The translations under genes and the position numbers were made by a program. Below, in pieces: positions 10,793 through 23,611 of a stretch of 64,000 nt of DNA. Under the pieces are notes generated by a model. It did no database searches. It had not been told where the DNA came from and saw only the letters and a list, made by a program, of their open reading frames with translations. The stretch is from Endomychus coccineus. Its lineage: Eukaryota > Arthropoda > Insecta > Coleoptera > Endomychidae. Position 1 is the stretch's first letter; the number at the start of each line of letters is the position of its first letter. The stretch spans positions 16,655,282 to 16,719,281 of the forward strand of contig OY294068.1 in the NCBI GenBank assembly GCA_958510875.1. The letters are read 5' to 3'.

Positions 10793-12149
10793 TATTGTAG
10801 ATACATTGAATCGTACAGACTAGACACACGTTCACTAATATTTTCTTCCACAAACGACATTTTAAATTTTGAGAAGAATGTAAGCTATTACTTGTTAGCA
10901 TAGACAACTCGAAAAATATTATGATTATAGGTTTGGAAACAAGCCTATCTAGCCTTAATAAGCAATAAATATTCAAGTTGCCGTAATGATCAACATCCAC
11001 CCATCCTTTCTGTTCTTACCAACGAAAGCTCTGTGTGACGAGTTTCAGGCATCCTTAACATTTACCTGCGACCATGACCGGTTCCCGTAATCAGATTGTG
11101 ACGACTATGTGTCGTTCACATGCGTCGGTGACTACCCCTGGTAGCAGAAATAGGCCCACGTTAAATAAATTGATCAAAATAAAAAAAATACTAGTACAAT
11201 GATCCCCTTACTCTTATTAATCCTGAAACTACCTAAGGTACCTGAATTTATTGCTGGCAAGTATAAATTCATGTACGATCCTTCAAATGTTTCCTCACAT
11301 AAGTAATTTCAAAAGTTATTTGCTTGGCTCTTGAATAAGCATAAACATTCCGAGAGCGTATTATTTAAAGGAATCTTGGGAAATTATTCAGTTAATTATA
11401 AAGTTATATAGCATAATTGTGAAACTACCCTTTCACTCCAAAGTTTATGTTAATGTTTATTGAAACGACAACCACTATAATTACCATTCTTCGAAATCTC
11501 TTTCCGTTTTCCTTCTGTTTTACTTTGACTATGCTGAGAATATTGGTTGCGAGTATTATTTATTACAAGTTAATTCAAAGTAAAGAACTGGAATTAAACT
11601 AACATTTACTCGAAAAGTATTAATAGAAAGTTCTAGAGCGGAAGTAATATCTAGTAATAATATTTGCATTCGCCCTAGTTTAATTAGGGAGGAGATATTT
11701 CACATAGGAAATGAAGGATTGTACGGGTTGCAATTGGCTTCAGAGACTAGGTAAACTTTCGTACACGAAAAGCCATGAAACGCGTGCATGATTTCGAACA
11801 AACAATTATAATTATAACAATAATACTAAGGTTAACTCCGTTGATTATCACCTGATTGTTTTATTTTAATATGTTATCCCACCACGAGCGATTCCAGGTT
11901 GGCAAACTAGATGAGCTCAGGCTGGCTACCCTTCAGTTGTCAGGTGCTTTTACCGAAATTCTTTTCAACAGAATTAATTTTTTTTATCAAACGGCGAAGT
12001 TGTCGAATTATTTTCCAAATGAAGACATGGCTTTGTGTATCTGGATCATGCTGCCACAGCGAGAGATGACGGCTGATCATGGTATAAGCGTCGTATGTAC
12101 ACCAGTCCGACAGTCATAGACAGTCTGTAAGTCAAGCTGAACGAGGCTG
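10793..12149. other. stretch without recognised genes
   Basis: An 87-codon plus frame (11856-12119) lies just upstream of the LINE fragment at 12150 but shows no motif I recognise. The rest is AT-rich with short frames. Confidence 0.4.
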
Positions 12150-12660
12150 TGTATTATGCCCCAGTACATTCAGATGACTTGGCATCTGTGATTATCGGCA
12201 GCCACGCGATCCACTTGTGCTAGCTGCAGAACAGGTCGTAGGACTCCTAGGATCTAGGACCCCTACCAGAGGTACATCTGTTAGGGAAGACCTTGGTATC
12301 ACAAAGACGTGGAGTATCCGGTAATTATCATCGACACTACGCTGAACTAGGAAAAGCACCTGGAAACCCGGGCGAAGGAGGCCGTTGCACCTTTTGGGCA
12401 AGTAGGAGATTCTCTACAAGCAGAGCTGCGGATCCTGTACTGAATTTATATGCTCATGATCCGCACAATTATAACCTACGTAGTATTGTGGGGTGTCTCT
12501 CATGGCACTGGGCAATGCTCAGCAACTTGCCAGGGTGGGAATAAGGGTGGTCTATAAAGACCATTCTCTACGTCAGAATATTGGCTGCCAGGATCTGAAG
12601 TTAAGCTCCTGGAAGCTGCCCGATTCTGTAACTGGAACAGCAGGCTAAAGCGCTCTTGTA
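12150..12660 (+). pseudogene. decayed LINE RT palm/thumb fragment
   Basis: Several short matches to one LINE RT appear in order across frames. They are HSDDLASVI near 12168 (a degraded YADDL.I.I), QVVGLLGS near 12232, VIIIDTTLN followed by EKHLETRAKEAVAPFGQVGD near 12320-12400 (the LGV.LD..L.W..HL segment), IRTIITYVVLWG near 12460, and QQLARVGIRVV near 12520. Stops and shifts separate them. The GC content is higher than in the flanks. It resembles the RNase H-bearing LINE group seen at 17850-18860 and 62665-64000. Confidence 0.65.
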
Positions 12661-12669
12661 GATTTAGTT

Positions 12670-12850
12670 ATACTAATTAATTATAAAACAGCTCCTTTTC
12701 ATAGATTATTGAACGTTCTTTCGATCCCGCGATATAACAAAGAAGCTCAGAAACTCAGCAAATAGCGTTGAACAACTATACAAATCAGAAGAACGGACCA
12801 TCAATTAATTTCTTACACCTCCTGTTTTCAAGATACAGCGTAATTCGTAT
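12670..12850 (+). pseudogene. Penelope-like RT thumb fragment
   Basis: The plus strand reads NYKTAPFHRLLNVLSIPRYN then KEAQKLSK before a stop. This resembles the segment after the YxDD palm in Penelope-like RTs (H..K.A.fn..i.Rl...P). The nucleotide phrase 'aattataaa..agctcc.ttt' recurs at about 24740 in a larger Penelope copy. No other domain is attached. Confidence 0.6.
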
Positions 12851-13385
12851 TATACCGCAATTCGTTATAATCAGGAAAACGGCATGTCGTATAGAAATTA
12901 ATAACTTGTTCTTGGGCTGGATTTGAGTTGAGGAGTTTGTCGAAGTAAGCCAACCTTCGGTCAGTCATTTTTAAGCTCGTAATAAATGACTTTGTAGCGC
13001 CCCCTAGAGTTTATCCTCGTAGTTACATTGGTTAAGAGATCTAGTCGATTGTTGCCCAGCGTATTGAGAGCTGATTCAACAATTTTACGACAGAATTTGA
13101 ATGGAGCTGTCCATTACTTTGTGATATTCCATTTTTACAGATAAAAACAAGAAGCTTATAATTTGTTAAATATCACTTCATTTAAAAGAACTTTGATTTC
13201 AATTTCGAAATATACAGTTCATTATCAAAACATACAATGAGAAAACATTGAAACCTCATGAGTATTTATATGAAATTTACAATGAAATGAATGAATTCTG
13301 AGTTTAATGGTACACATAGTGGAATTTATCAGGATGAACAACGTGGAATTTCCTAAATCTAGTTGCTCCTTGAACATATTGTTGG
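12851..13385. other. stretch without recognised genes
   Basis: No motif was noticed apart from a short GC-rich 'tagcgccccctagag' phrase near 13000. Confidence 0.4.
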
Positions 13386-14155
13386 GAAGATTATTGTGTT
13401 CAAATATTTTTTAGATTCTAATAGATTTAGTTTTCTAGTGACGGAAAACGGTGTTGGGTTGCTCCAAAGAGGTTTGAAAAATTTCGATTGCTTCTATTTT
13501 ATTGAAATGACGTAAAATGTTCCTTATAGCTATCTTCAAATGATCTACCAGTTTGACCAATGTATAGAGCATTACATTTCTCACCAGTTAACCCATAATC
13601 TCCTGCATCCCGAAATGATTAGATTTAGTTTTTGCATTAAAAGGTATATTTGAAAGTTTTTGGTTTGGTCTGAAAGCTACATTTTTTGTTTCTCAAAGAT
13701 ATTCGGAATTTTATCAGATATTGGCCCAAAGGACGTGAAGGTTACATATTTTTCTCAATTATTTGTTGCACGTAGTAATAAATTTGATTAATAGATAATT
13801 TTGAAGGTTTTCTCTTGATTACATTATTTATTAGCGATACAGAATAGCTGTTATGAAACACAATGTTTCTTATAGTATCTAACTCAGTCAAAGCGCTGGT
13901 TTTTCTAATGATATGGAAAAGGCTCTATATATCATATATTGGAACGCTGCTATTTCATTTGTTAATAAATTGATATGTTAAGTCTGCAGATATTGTTACA
14001 TCTGTATAAATAGGTTTTCTATAGATGTCGAAATAATTTTTTTATTTTGTTTTATTTCTAGTGTGAATTTTATTTCGGGGTGACTACTGAGCGACTCTTC
14101 AATCTCACCCAATTCACCTCTTTATGATAAATTGACCCTATTTTCAACCCCATTT
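13386..14155 (-). pseudogene. Penelope-like element: RT thumb plus GIY-YIG endonuclease remains
   Basis: On the minus strand the order is that of a Penelope-like ORF. SHPEIKFTLEIKQNKK (about 14050-14095) precedes AAFQYMIYRAFSISLEKPAL (about 13880-13945), then LDTIRNIVFHNSYSVSLINN, then FTSFGPISDKIPNIFEKQ (about 13690-13750). It ends in CNALYIGQTGRSFEDSYKEH (about 13520-13585), a GIY-YIG-type endonuclease core (YIGQTGR.F..R..EH, with the usual second Arg changed to Ser). Several frameshifts and stops make it a pseudogene. Penelope-like elements pair exactly these two domains, which makes the call firm even though the ORF is broken. Confidence 0.85.
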
Positions 14156-15840
14156 TCAAGATAATTCTTAATTTATCAGAAAATTTAAATTAAGTTTCCA
14201 AAGTGGGTTCTAGGACGTTTTTTGGGTCGCTGGACACGAATTCGAGGACATTTTCCCGGAAAAATCATTCAATGTACGGATTTTCTCTTTTTGCACGTAA
14301 TCATCGTTTTATGCTTAATAGATGTTGACAGTCACGTATTTCGAGTAGCAAAGATCCAGGCAAATTTGCGGAAACCTGGAATACGAAATATTTCCATGTC
14401 TTCGGAATTATCATGTGATAGTTTATAGGCGTTTTTTCGGTCACTTGCTACGGCTTTGATAATTAAAAAGTTCAAAAATATCATTTTCTGGAAAAACGCG
14501 GGAAATTTCATTAGAAAATCTACTTTTTTGTAATGGAATTTTTTGAGAGTCGTGTTGATTTAAGTTTATGTTTTCGATGTTCTATGTTAAATTTCCGATT
14601 CGACTTACTGCAATAAATTTTGATATTCCCCCAGCTTACAGATTGGACGTATAGTACAGAGTTGTGAGAGGTATTTACTATGATTTGAATGATTTGAAAT
14701 AGGGTCAAAAACATAAATATTCTTAGCGGCTTGATTTAGATTAGTTTTATAACCATATAAACTATGAAGAATTTAAATTGAGTTCACAACTTGCGCTGGT
14801 AGATAACTGTATGACTTTACGTCGACTGCCTCTGTTCTTATTTAGAATATGGGTTTGACCGTTGAAATGATAATGATTCATCAATATTTAAAGCCATTCG
14901 CACGAATGAATAAAATATTGGCGTCACAATGTAGGTAAGTATCACAGGAGACCAAATCTTGATTTGGAATTCTGCAAACGTTAACAAAGGAAGGTACAAA
15001 GAATAAAATCAATAGTTCTAATTCTCCGAAGATATTAAGGTCATCCTATCGTATAAATTTTGATTGAGTTTCCCAGATGTGGTCCCGCCAGTTCGCTAGC
15101 TCGTTAAGTATTATTTTCACCAATTACTTTATTGGAGCGCTAAATTCTTTATGTCAACAACAGAAACGATTTAACTTCTTTAACCTTTAACAGTTTCTCG
15201 ACGGTAATTGGAATAATGTATTTAAAGTGGATACTGGAATGATCACAATTGTCAAAAGGAAATAAAACGTATTAGTGAAAAAGACGTTAAAGTAATGGAT
15301 GTTGCGTTTCATTGAATAGTCTCTTAAAAGAATGGTTCTTCACACTTTGAATTCGTTCTGTATTAGAATACGAAGTACTGCGATATAATCATGTTGAAGG
15401 ATTGATGTTGAGTTTTATTCTTTAACATATTGAACTCTATGAATAATCGAATATCTATTATGAATAATAAATAACTTCATTGGAATGACCTTATACACAG
15501 AATGTTCAACAAAAAATGGGAATAGTCCCATTGGACGAAAATCAGATATTAAAAGCAATTAGAATTTGCTTCTTCAAGAAGCTATTACCTCAGACTTTGA
15601 CAAGTGATAAATATGAAAACTACCTTGTTTCTTTCGTTTAATGTACAGCGTCTTCTGAACGCCTTCAACACTATCTTATTCCCTTGAGGTTTTTTCAAGG
15701 CTGGTGATGTTTGTAAATTATTTATTAAGACGGAGTAAACGTAGCGAACGAGGATATCCCCGTGTAGAAGCCAAGAGGTGGATGCAATCTACTTGAAATT
15801 TTGACACAAACTAGATATGATGCTCGAAATTTACTGATAT
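14156..15840. other. stretch without recognised genes
   Basis: A segment at 14215-14450 carries a 'tttttgggtcgctggacacgaattcgag' phrase similar in style to the internal repeats at 25456-25800 ('gggatcgctgatcacgattcc') and may be a diverged relative. The 68-codon frame there is probably chance. Confidence 0.4.
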
Positions 15841-16090
15841 TATAATAAAGATTCTTGACCCAGGTATGATTTTATGTAAATTCTCTTATTATGAAAGATC
15901 TATTTTGGAGATGATTCACGTAAAACGTGACTCCAAATCTGTAAATCATAGGACAAACATTCAGACTCTAATTCACATTTATAGTAACTTGATCAGATAA
16001 AACTCTTGCAAATCCCTACATGCCTCTTTATAATGTTAAAAGTATATTTTAGGTAGAATATCAAACTGTCAAACCTTTTTCTATCAGCTC
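15841..16090 (-). repeat. Penelope-type LTR-like fragments
   Basis: The phrase ataaagattcttgacccagg (15850 region) matches 10230-10270 and 37608-37650. The block 16017-16090 (atgcctctttataatgttaa...) is the reverse complement of 34784-34915. These look like scattered pieces of the same terminal repeat. Confidence 0.6.
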
Positions 16091-16249
16091 ATAAATCTAA
16101 CATCTAGTTTGAAAGTGAATACTTAACCTTAATGATCTCGTTTCTAGTTGTTCACAGACTTTGTTGACATGAACACGCATTTATTAAAAGTTCTGCTTAG
16201 CATGGATCCTTGATATATTATACTTGTAACATTGAGGTGTTACAACTTC

Positions 16250-16460
16250 GATTATTCGTGTTTCTGTTCGTTTCGACGACGTGGGCATTTTAATTCAAAT
16301 TGGTGTGATAAGGACGCTTTGGGTAATGCAATTAGTTTTAAGTAATCCAGTTTTAGACATAATAAGTCTTCTGATGATGTTCGTGAGACCGAAACGTACG
16401 TAAAGACAAGAAAATATGAAGCATAAGTGTTAATGTGACCTATTTCCCAAGAATTTTTAT
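16250..16460 (+). repeat. Penelope-type LTR-like repeat with hammerhead motif
   Basis: Collinear with 30720-30925 over about 200 bp, including 'attagttttaagtaatccag', the hammerhead-like core and 'gtgacctatttccc.agaattt'. It is also related to the right arm of the 10.1-10.7 kb palindrome. Confidence 0.8.
16366..16407 (+). ncRNA. hammerhead-ribozyme-like motif
   Basis: GTCTT, CTGATGA, stem II GTTC/GACC with a GTGA loop (one mismatch), GAA, ACGTACGT, A, AAGAC. Both stem I strands and the palindromic octamer are intact, as in 10495-10536. Confidence 0.62.
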
Positions 16461-17849
16461 ATAATTTACTGATATTAAAACTCAATGACGTACCTTGAGC
16501 TCGTTTCGAGTCATTGAATAGAGCGGTTCGTCGAAATACTCCTGCCTTTTGCAAAAATCGAAAATTTCAAGAAGGAATCTGGAAGAGACGCCTATACACA
16601 CGATATCTACATAATCCCTATACAACATGATTTCATAGGGTCCTGCCTATGGATTGAGCAAAAATTGAGGGTTTTGACACTCTGTACCGTGGTTATTAAC
16701 AGCTGAAGGTTCAATCTAACATTAGATTTGAATTTTTCATCGTCGAAAACGTATTGCAACAAAGCGTCATCAAAACCAATGAGGTTGACCAAAATTTTTC
16801 ATTTTAATTCTTTTTAGACAAATGTATACCTACTGGTGTATTAGTTTTGTGACGTTTCCTATGTAATATTTGGTGTTTCTTGGCAATGAAGCTATTGGTT
16901 AATTCATTGATTGACATTAGAGGAAAACATAGTCTTTCTTAATGACTCCTTCAAGGACACTGTAGGAACCACACCGCTAATAATCTAGTGTACCATTGAA
17001 GTGCAGTATGAATTACTTAGTCGTGTAGTTCTTATTTTCGGTTCTAGCAAATCTAGCCATTTATACAGAATAAAACAACTTATTTCACAAAACCAAACTC
17101 GGTAGTGATAAATCGTTAACTTGTGGCAATACTTGCAAACTAACTAATAATGCCAAATGTATGATTCAAGAGTGTAGAGTAATGGAAGTTCACGTTTACA
17201 GTTCGTTCTCGTTCAAATTGTGCATCATCAATTAGCGTCCACATTCAGATAAATTGGGAGCATCTTTCGACTCAAGTTCAGGTTTTCCAATTTTGTTGCA
17301 TTGCGCAATTTCTCTTGCCAAGTTCTCAATTTGAACGTAGAATTTTATCCCAGGTGGTCCCTCGACAATGGCAACACAAAACAAAATATCTCGACATAAT
17401 ATAATTTACATCGACGTTGTTTCTGTGCTGTTTGCAGCCAGAATAACTGTGTTTGTTCGTTCGGCCGATATTACTCATGCAAATGAGGCACCTGATGAAA
17501 ATAGGTGATCCTTGTAAAAGCGTAATTCAATTCTAACGTAATGTGGATATAGACCGTTGAATTTCTGGCGGCGGCTTATCCAGATTATTTGTAACCATTA
17601 TTCCAAAATACGATAGCTATTCAATAGTCAATTACTGAATGAAGGTAGATTACCATTCACTCAAATTTCGAATGGTAATTTTCTTGAGATTACGATAGTA
17701 CGAACTCCATCTTTTGTTTCAGATCTACTGAAGATGATAATCAATTCTTAAGAAAATTTGTCCAGATGTGCACTTCCAATTTCTTGAGAGGAAAATCACC
17801 CGTTAACATAAAAATCATGAGAAGAATAGAATATCTGTTATCTTTTCAT
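16461..17849. other. stretch without recognised genes
   Basis: No repeat partner or protein motif was noticed. Open frames on the minus strand (16607-16792 and others) have no recognisable content. Confidence 0.4.
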
Positions 17850-18860
17850 CCGCAACCAAATCATGAAGTTTCAAGTACCAGTAATGTAACATCAATAAGA
17901 AGGCTGGCGCGCTCAAGAATAACGAGAGCAATGTCAATGCGACGGAAAAGCTGTTGTGGTTGGAACCACTGCACCTCGCCCTTCAGGATGAATCCATGAG
18001 AGGAGCGTATCGCTTCGATCTTATTGGACAAGGAAAGGCCGAACAAAAAGATCGAAGCATTCTTGGAATGCTTGGATCACCTGGGCCATTGGGGATGAGA
18101 TATAACAGGATCAAGATTCCCAGCATCTCTGTTCTGTTCAAGATACAACTCACGAACGATGGGGTGGAGAACACTGGGGGAAATCCCCATATGATACCAG
18201 GAGATTTCGTATTTCTTATCGAAGGCACCAATCGTGAAAAATGTACAGGTGCTGTAATAGTCGAGAGAAAGGACCAAGGGGAAAAAATTTCTCCAAACCT
18301 AGAGACACTCGCGACTGAATTTCAAGCAAAAATACTAGCAATTACAACTTGTGCTCAGATTATGAGGGATTATGAGCCTGAGGAAATCAGACGAGAAGGG
18401 ACTGGAAACTGCCGTCGCACTAGCCAAAGCAGAAAAACCACTGATTCGACTAGTGAGTGGAATTTCTCAGACCACAGAGAAATCTGTGATCCAAAACTGG
18501 CTCCAGGCGAAGCACCGTGCCTATTGGAGGGAATTGTCTCGTATGTTGCACTTAAAGCGACTAATGGAAGACCTCCAGCAGCAACGAGTGGAAAAAATAC
18601 TGACGTTCAGCAGACTAGAAGTGAGAAACCTTGTTACATTCCAGGCCGGACACGCCCCATGCAAAAACCACCTTTGCACGATGTGTCTGGTAGATCAGCT
18701 CACATGCAGGGGTTTGCGGTGTGGACGAAGAGACACCCATGCAAGTGCCGTGTTAGGATAGAACTCTAATGATCGAGGTGCAGTGAGGTTTCTTCTGAAG
18801 GAGGAAGAACCAACCTTATGGGAGGAGTATTAGTCAGTGAGAATGCACCACTCCCGGGGG
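17850..18860 (+). pseudogene. LINE ORF2 C-terminal half: RT thumb, RNase H, TGH domain
   Basis: This is one of the better preserved LINE fossils and has a higher GC content than its flanks. An RT thumb start (RRLARSRITRAMSM, then WLEPLHLALQDES after a shift) leads into an RNase H domain. VFLIEGTNREKCTGAVIVER (about 18208-18267) parallels the YTDGSK...GAG block with the catalytic Asp lost. ATEFQAKILAITTCAQIM (about 18311-18364) carries the Glu of the FQAE block. After a deletion of the DSQAAL and WVPGH blocks, WLQAKHRAYWRELSRMLHLK (18499 on, in another frame) leads to FQAGHAPCKNHLCTMCL, the degraded TGH..L..HL segment. Two overlapping frames (17954-18769 and 18372-18761) hold the halves, so at least one frameshift lies near 18370. 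Confidence 0.85.
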
Positions 18861-19829
18861 CAAGATCCCCGAAGGCGTCCATGCAAAAATTTTTTACCTC
18901 TACGCAAAAACGTCAATAAGAAAAGTTATAGATGGCATTCATGAAGAATGTGGGGGGAAGTCAATGAAACAAAAGAATAACAGGTACAGCGAAACCGAAA
19001 TGAATCTGTAATTAATTCAAATACTAATTTTCAATTATATCAATGAATAAAACAAATAAACCGAATGACATGAATGAATAAGTAATATTTTAATCATGTA
19101 AATGGAACGAAGATTTTATTGTTTCCAGAATTATTCTGAATTTGAACCACTTCCGCTTTTAAGTAGATGTAGGAACAAATTTTAATGTTTATTTTTATAT
19201 TATACATTGAATTTATCTATATCCATCACCTGTACATGATACGATATTTACAGACTGGGCATCTGGGCCTTATAATTGTGTTCATGATAACCAATTTGAA
19301 TGAGAAACCAATTTATTTTAAAGCCTTTTGATGAATATTTTGCATTATATATTGGAATTGTTATCGAATCAATAGTCCAGGTTCCAATAAACCGTAATAT
19401 TTCATGTTTTAAACATAAAATGCCAGCAACACTACTCCCGTAATGATTAAAACCATGCAACGTATAACGTTCTAGTCAAAAGCTACCTGTCAAGTTTTAA
19501 AAAACAAAATATCTATAATGCAGCCGTTACTTTGCGATAATTTATCATCCTGGTATAATGAAACACTTTTGTTTCTATCACTTATATTATTGGAGCAAAG
19601 CTGCCTCATCAATTAACAATTACAATTTATTTGAATAATAAACAAGTGGCTAAAATCCAACACTCATGGAAGGGTCGTTATAATCTGTGAAATATCAACA
19701 AAGTGGAGGTTCCTCACAGTTTCAATAGAAAATCATAAATTACGTATTTAACAGAAATGGTTCTAGAGAAAACAAGTGCTTCACGGTATATTGTCCGTTG
19801 AGACATATGTTATGATCTGATTTGTAGCG
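18861..19829. other. AT-rich stretch, nothing recognised
   Basis: The first 40 bases may be 3' UTR of the LINE to the left. Nothing else stands out. Confidence 0.4.
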
Positions 19830-20150
19830 GCAAGTTGATCGCTTGCTATGGTTCAAACGAAAGTTTTCACCCTGTCTTTGCCTTTGAAGCTACAATCTAT
19901 TCAAGTAATCATAAAATAAGACGTGAAGGACGCGGTAGTTTCTTATTAAACGTCAACCTGTCTCTGTCTCGCTCATCTGGCTTCATTGGATGGTATAGGG
20001 GATCTAGATGGGAAAGCTGTATAAGGTGTATCATCATCTGGAAAGCTGTTGATGGGACAGGTGATCCTTCCAAAAGATCGTTTATATGGAGCGGAAACGA
20101 AGTTGGAGCCAAGACAGACACCTGTGGAACACCAGCGTTCATACCCTCTC
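19830..20150 (-). pseudogene. LINE RT palm fragment, GVPQGS type
   Basis: The minus frame 19909-20142 opens with AGVPQVSVLAPTSFPLHIND followed by LLEG, the GVPQGSVL.P.LF.LHINDLL block of LINE RTs with GVPQGS changed to GVPQVS. A frameshift then leads to FPDDDTPYTAFPSRSPI, equivalent to the FADD catalytic loop (Ala changed to Pro). The same family lies at 43206-43480 on the minus strand, with nucleotide similarity such as 'cctgtctctgtctcgc' against 'cctgtatctgtctcgc'. Confidence 0.78.
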
Positions 20151-20429
20151 TAAAATATGATTAAACGGGATAAAGGCACATTTTCAAATTGAGGTGAATC
20201 GAACATTTTCACATGAACAGAGTAGGAGAGTAGGAGAGGATGCTGGTTGATGGAGTGTTTTCCGATACAATCGTGGTGGTCAATGGGGACTTGTTTTCTG
20301 GTCCATATTAACGATCGACCTCCTTTACGACCACATCTTTGCAGAAGATGGTATACTCCATAACGTTTCCTCATCTAGAACCTCTATGTCACCCTATAAT
20401 TCCTAAAACGATGATGTCAGGTGCAACAA

Positions 20430-20720
20430 TTTCTATGAAGTCTAGGTGTCGTCACCAACAGCATCCTCTCATGGGACGACCGTGTGTGGTTCATTTTAAA
20501 AACCGCTTCACAAACACAAAGTTATCTACTCCATGCCAAGAACTACTTTACACTCCAGCAGTTCCTCATGATTTATAAAGCACAGATTAGACTTATCTTG
20601 AAGTACTGTTCATTGATCTTTCTGAAACATCATAGGAAGATGGGGAATTTTGCCCTTTCTAAAAAACATTTCCATGGTTTGAATACACATGCTAGTAACG
20701 TTTTGGAGATCAGAAGCTAG
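20430..20720 (+). pseudogene. LINE RT thumb fragment, opposite orientation to its neighbour
   Basis: On the plus strand LGVVTNSILSWDDRVWFILK (from about 20440) continues as TASQTQSYLLHAKNYFT then LQQFLMIYKAQIRLILKYCS. This is the LGV.I..L.W..HV..IAK.AS..L..L.R...YF and YKAQIRP.LEYCSH region of GVPQGS-type LINEs. In a normal element it lies downstream of the palm seen at 19830-20150, but here it is inverted relative to it. The two pieces are therefore a rearranged copy or two insertions. Confidence 0.78.
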
Positions 20721-21935
20721 TTGTTGAAGCACTAATATACTTGGTGTGCGCATAATGTAAAAGGCAAAATAAAAAGTGTTTCATTATATCAACTTTACAA
20801 ACTAGTTCCAATTCAAGTATCTCTGGCATATCAATGAATTCGTAATAATTTTTTTTCAGAACTATTCAACATGTTGAAATGGATGAATTCTTGCTTTCAG
20901 AAGAATTTACATTGAGGAGAGTAGCATAATTGGTCGTGTGAATGAAAGGCATTCTTAATACAGGACAGAATGGAAAAACGCGTAAAATAGTTGAGCTTAG
21001 TAGCCTCAAGCTTTGTTGCTTCACCATCAAACGTGTTTTCAACGATCAAAGGATGGTTTAAAAATACAGAATATGAATACATTATAGTCAATGAGATGGG
21101 TACTAATTAGTGTTTGCACTTTCGCTTGAACGAATGTGATCAGCTCTATGTAGTTAATCCATTAATACCTTCACAAAATAATACGAGAGAAACGCGAGTT
21201 TTTAATATCTTGCAATGAAATGTAATATTCTATGGGAAATAATTAGCGCTGATATTACCTGGATGTATACGAATGAATTTCAATCAGACTCAATCCCTTC
21301 AAATCTCCCTGTTCACAATTCAATAATAATAATTTAAATAGATTTATTATAGGAATCTTGAAATGTAGAAACTAATTCTTCATACGTTGGTTGCATTCAA
21401 TATAAAATAATTATATCAAAACTGGAGGAATTAATGATAGGAAAATGAATACATCACATTAAAACATGTTCAAGAAGCCAAATAGAGAAAATTTTAATAC
21501 ATACGTACAGAAGATATATTTACACACACACACGAACATTGGAATTTACATTATTTGCATCAGATACAAGAGTATGGTAATTTCAGAATATAGCCGAAGG
21601 ATGTATTTTATTTTCACGAGAGGAAAGTCTGTGAATGGATGATGGATATTGAGTATTATTAGTAGCGAGACTATCCACAATACGCTCACACCTGCTTCAT
21701 ATGGGGATATGAAATCAGAAATTCACGAATTTCCAATAATTTTTTTCGACCTGCGTACCCATAATGTTAAAAATTCTTTGGATGCCATTAGCAGCGAGAC
21801 ATTCAACCATTTGCATCGAGCTTTTTATGATAGGTTGGGGGATTATGTTGCCAACGAAGGAGACCGTTTTTAGCATTTGATTATATTCGGAACCTGATGT
21901 TTATTTTTCAGAGTTTAATTTTCAGTTCTTTCATC
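20721..21935. other. AT-rich stretch, little recognised
   Basis: 'aataataatttaaatagatt' near 21330 resembles the LINE tail at 49826-49860. A short acacacac tract lies at about 21523. Frames are short and lack motifs. Confidence 0.4.
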
Positions 21936-22863
21936 ATAGTCTAGGAGATAGATATATATTATGGCCCTGAGATGTAACATGTTTGCATATGTGTTATGTC
22001 TTAGTAATTATTAATCTGAGACCTTCAACATATGTGAATTGGCCTTCCCACCCCGCCTCATTTTGAGTTAGCCGCCCCAGAAAATATTAAATTTTGGAAC
22101 GGGTATAACACATTGGTGTTTGATGCTAGTTGGAGAGGGTCCCTAGGTGATCAATATTCAATAAATGCCAAAATTTCTTCTACATGCAGCTGGCAGCTCT
22201 GGCAACTTTAGTTATGACCAAAATTGTAACGTGGTATAACACTTTCTGACCAGGCGGAAAATTTCTGTTATCAATGCTCATTATTCGGAAACCATACGCC
22301 AACATTTTCTATGCGTCCATTTCCAAGAACATTGGCCTTGTTTTGGCCAAAAATTGGCCAAATCGTCTGAAATTGGATAACAAATGTTGGCACCTCCATC
22401 AACTGGTAGTTTTTATGTAAAAGAAAAGCTTGCGTGAGTGTCAACGTTTTCTTTCATGTTTAACTCCCCCAAACTTCAAACAAAATTCTTGAAAATGGAT
22501 GCATAGAAAATGTTGGCGTATGGTTTTCGAGTAATGAGTATTGATCACGAAAATTTTCCGCCTGGACAGCAAGTGTTATACCACGTTCCAATTTTGGTCA
22601 TAATTAAAGCTGCCAGTGCTGCCAACTGCAAATGTTGGCATTTATTGAATATTGAAGGCTAAATGACCCTCTTCGACTAGCACCAAACACCAAAGTATTA
22701 TAACTCGTTTCAAAATTGAATATTTTCTGAGGCGGCTAACTCAGAAGGGTTGGAAGTCCAAGTCACATAGGATAAAATACTTGCTTAATAATTGCTGAAA
22801 CATAACACGTATGCCAACATGTTATATCTCAGGCCCAAAATATGTAGCTATCCCCTAGACTAT
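21936..22863. mobile_element. 928-bp fold-back DNA element
   Basis: Two long arms (about 21936-22340 and 22470-22863) are imperfect reverse complements. The left end TAGTCTAGGAGATAG matches the reverse complement of the right end. Inner blocks such as 'aacattttctatgcgtccat' against 'atggatgcatagaaaatgtt' and 'gtataacac' match as well. TA lies at both ends, so a TA target duplication is possible. No transposase is present. It is a non-autonomous fold-back or large MITE. Confidence 0.85.
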
Positions 22864-23611
22864 TATTGCAAAGTTATATTCCAATTGCAATCGACCTTTT
22901 TATCCGGCAACCCCGAAAAGTGTTGCAAACTATTAGAATGAAATATTCTTGGTTTGAGGAAGATAGCGCAGGACTTATTTAGGAACATTATTCAGAGGAG
23001 TTGCTTGCACTCAATCACTAACTATGACGTGTTTCTATCTTATCGTGAACAGGGGTAACTTTCACTGGTATGGTACATAAAAACTTGAACATAAAAGCAG
23101 TTCACTTTCATTTATCTCGCGAATATGATTATTGTAATAATATAGAAGTCTTTAAGATGTTTCGTTATGGAACCATGCCTTGATGTCTCAATTCATCCCA
23201 CGCAACTTTTTGGTACAGAGGCAACTTTCACATTTGCAATAGCAAATTTATTTGCGAACATAATTCAGTCACTGCAACGTAAACAATTTGAGGAAACTAC
23301 ACATAAAATCCGAATTAACTATCTGACATTTGACCTATACACGAATATTATACTAAACCGGGATCCTGCCGTAACGAAAATTAAACCATTGTCAGTTCTT
23401 CGTTTATTATATTTAATGGTGAACTGCGTGAAATCCTTGCAGGTTTCCAAGAACAAAGCTTATTCGTTTTTATTTTTCGATCTGTATTCAAAGATTGTAC
23501 TGTTCGCAATAGGAAATGTATGTCAACATACAAGTTGGCAATGGGTAATCCACTCTTTAAAAAATTGATGGTGGAAGCCGGTACTTTATGGTAATTTATC
23601 ATTTTGATTAT

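Noticed and set aside
23167..23568. 133-codon frame as an independent gene
   Set aside because: The AMGNPL motif of a Penelope RT lies in a different frame over its end and the RT continues at 24490, so the frame is mostly a decayed RT read out of register.
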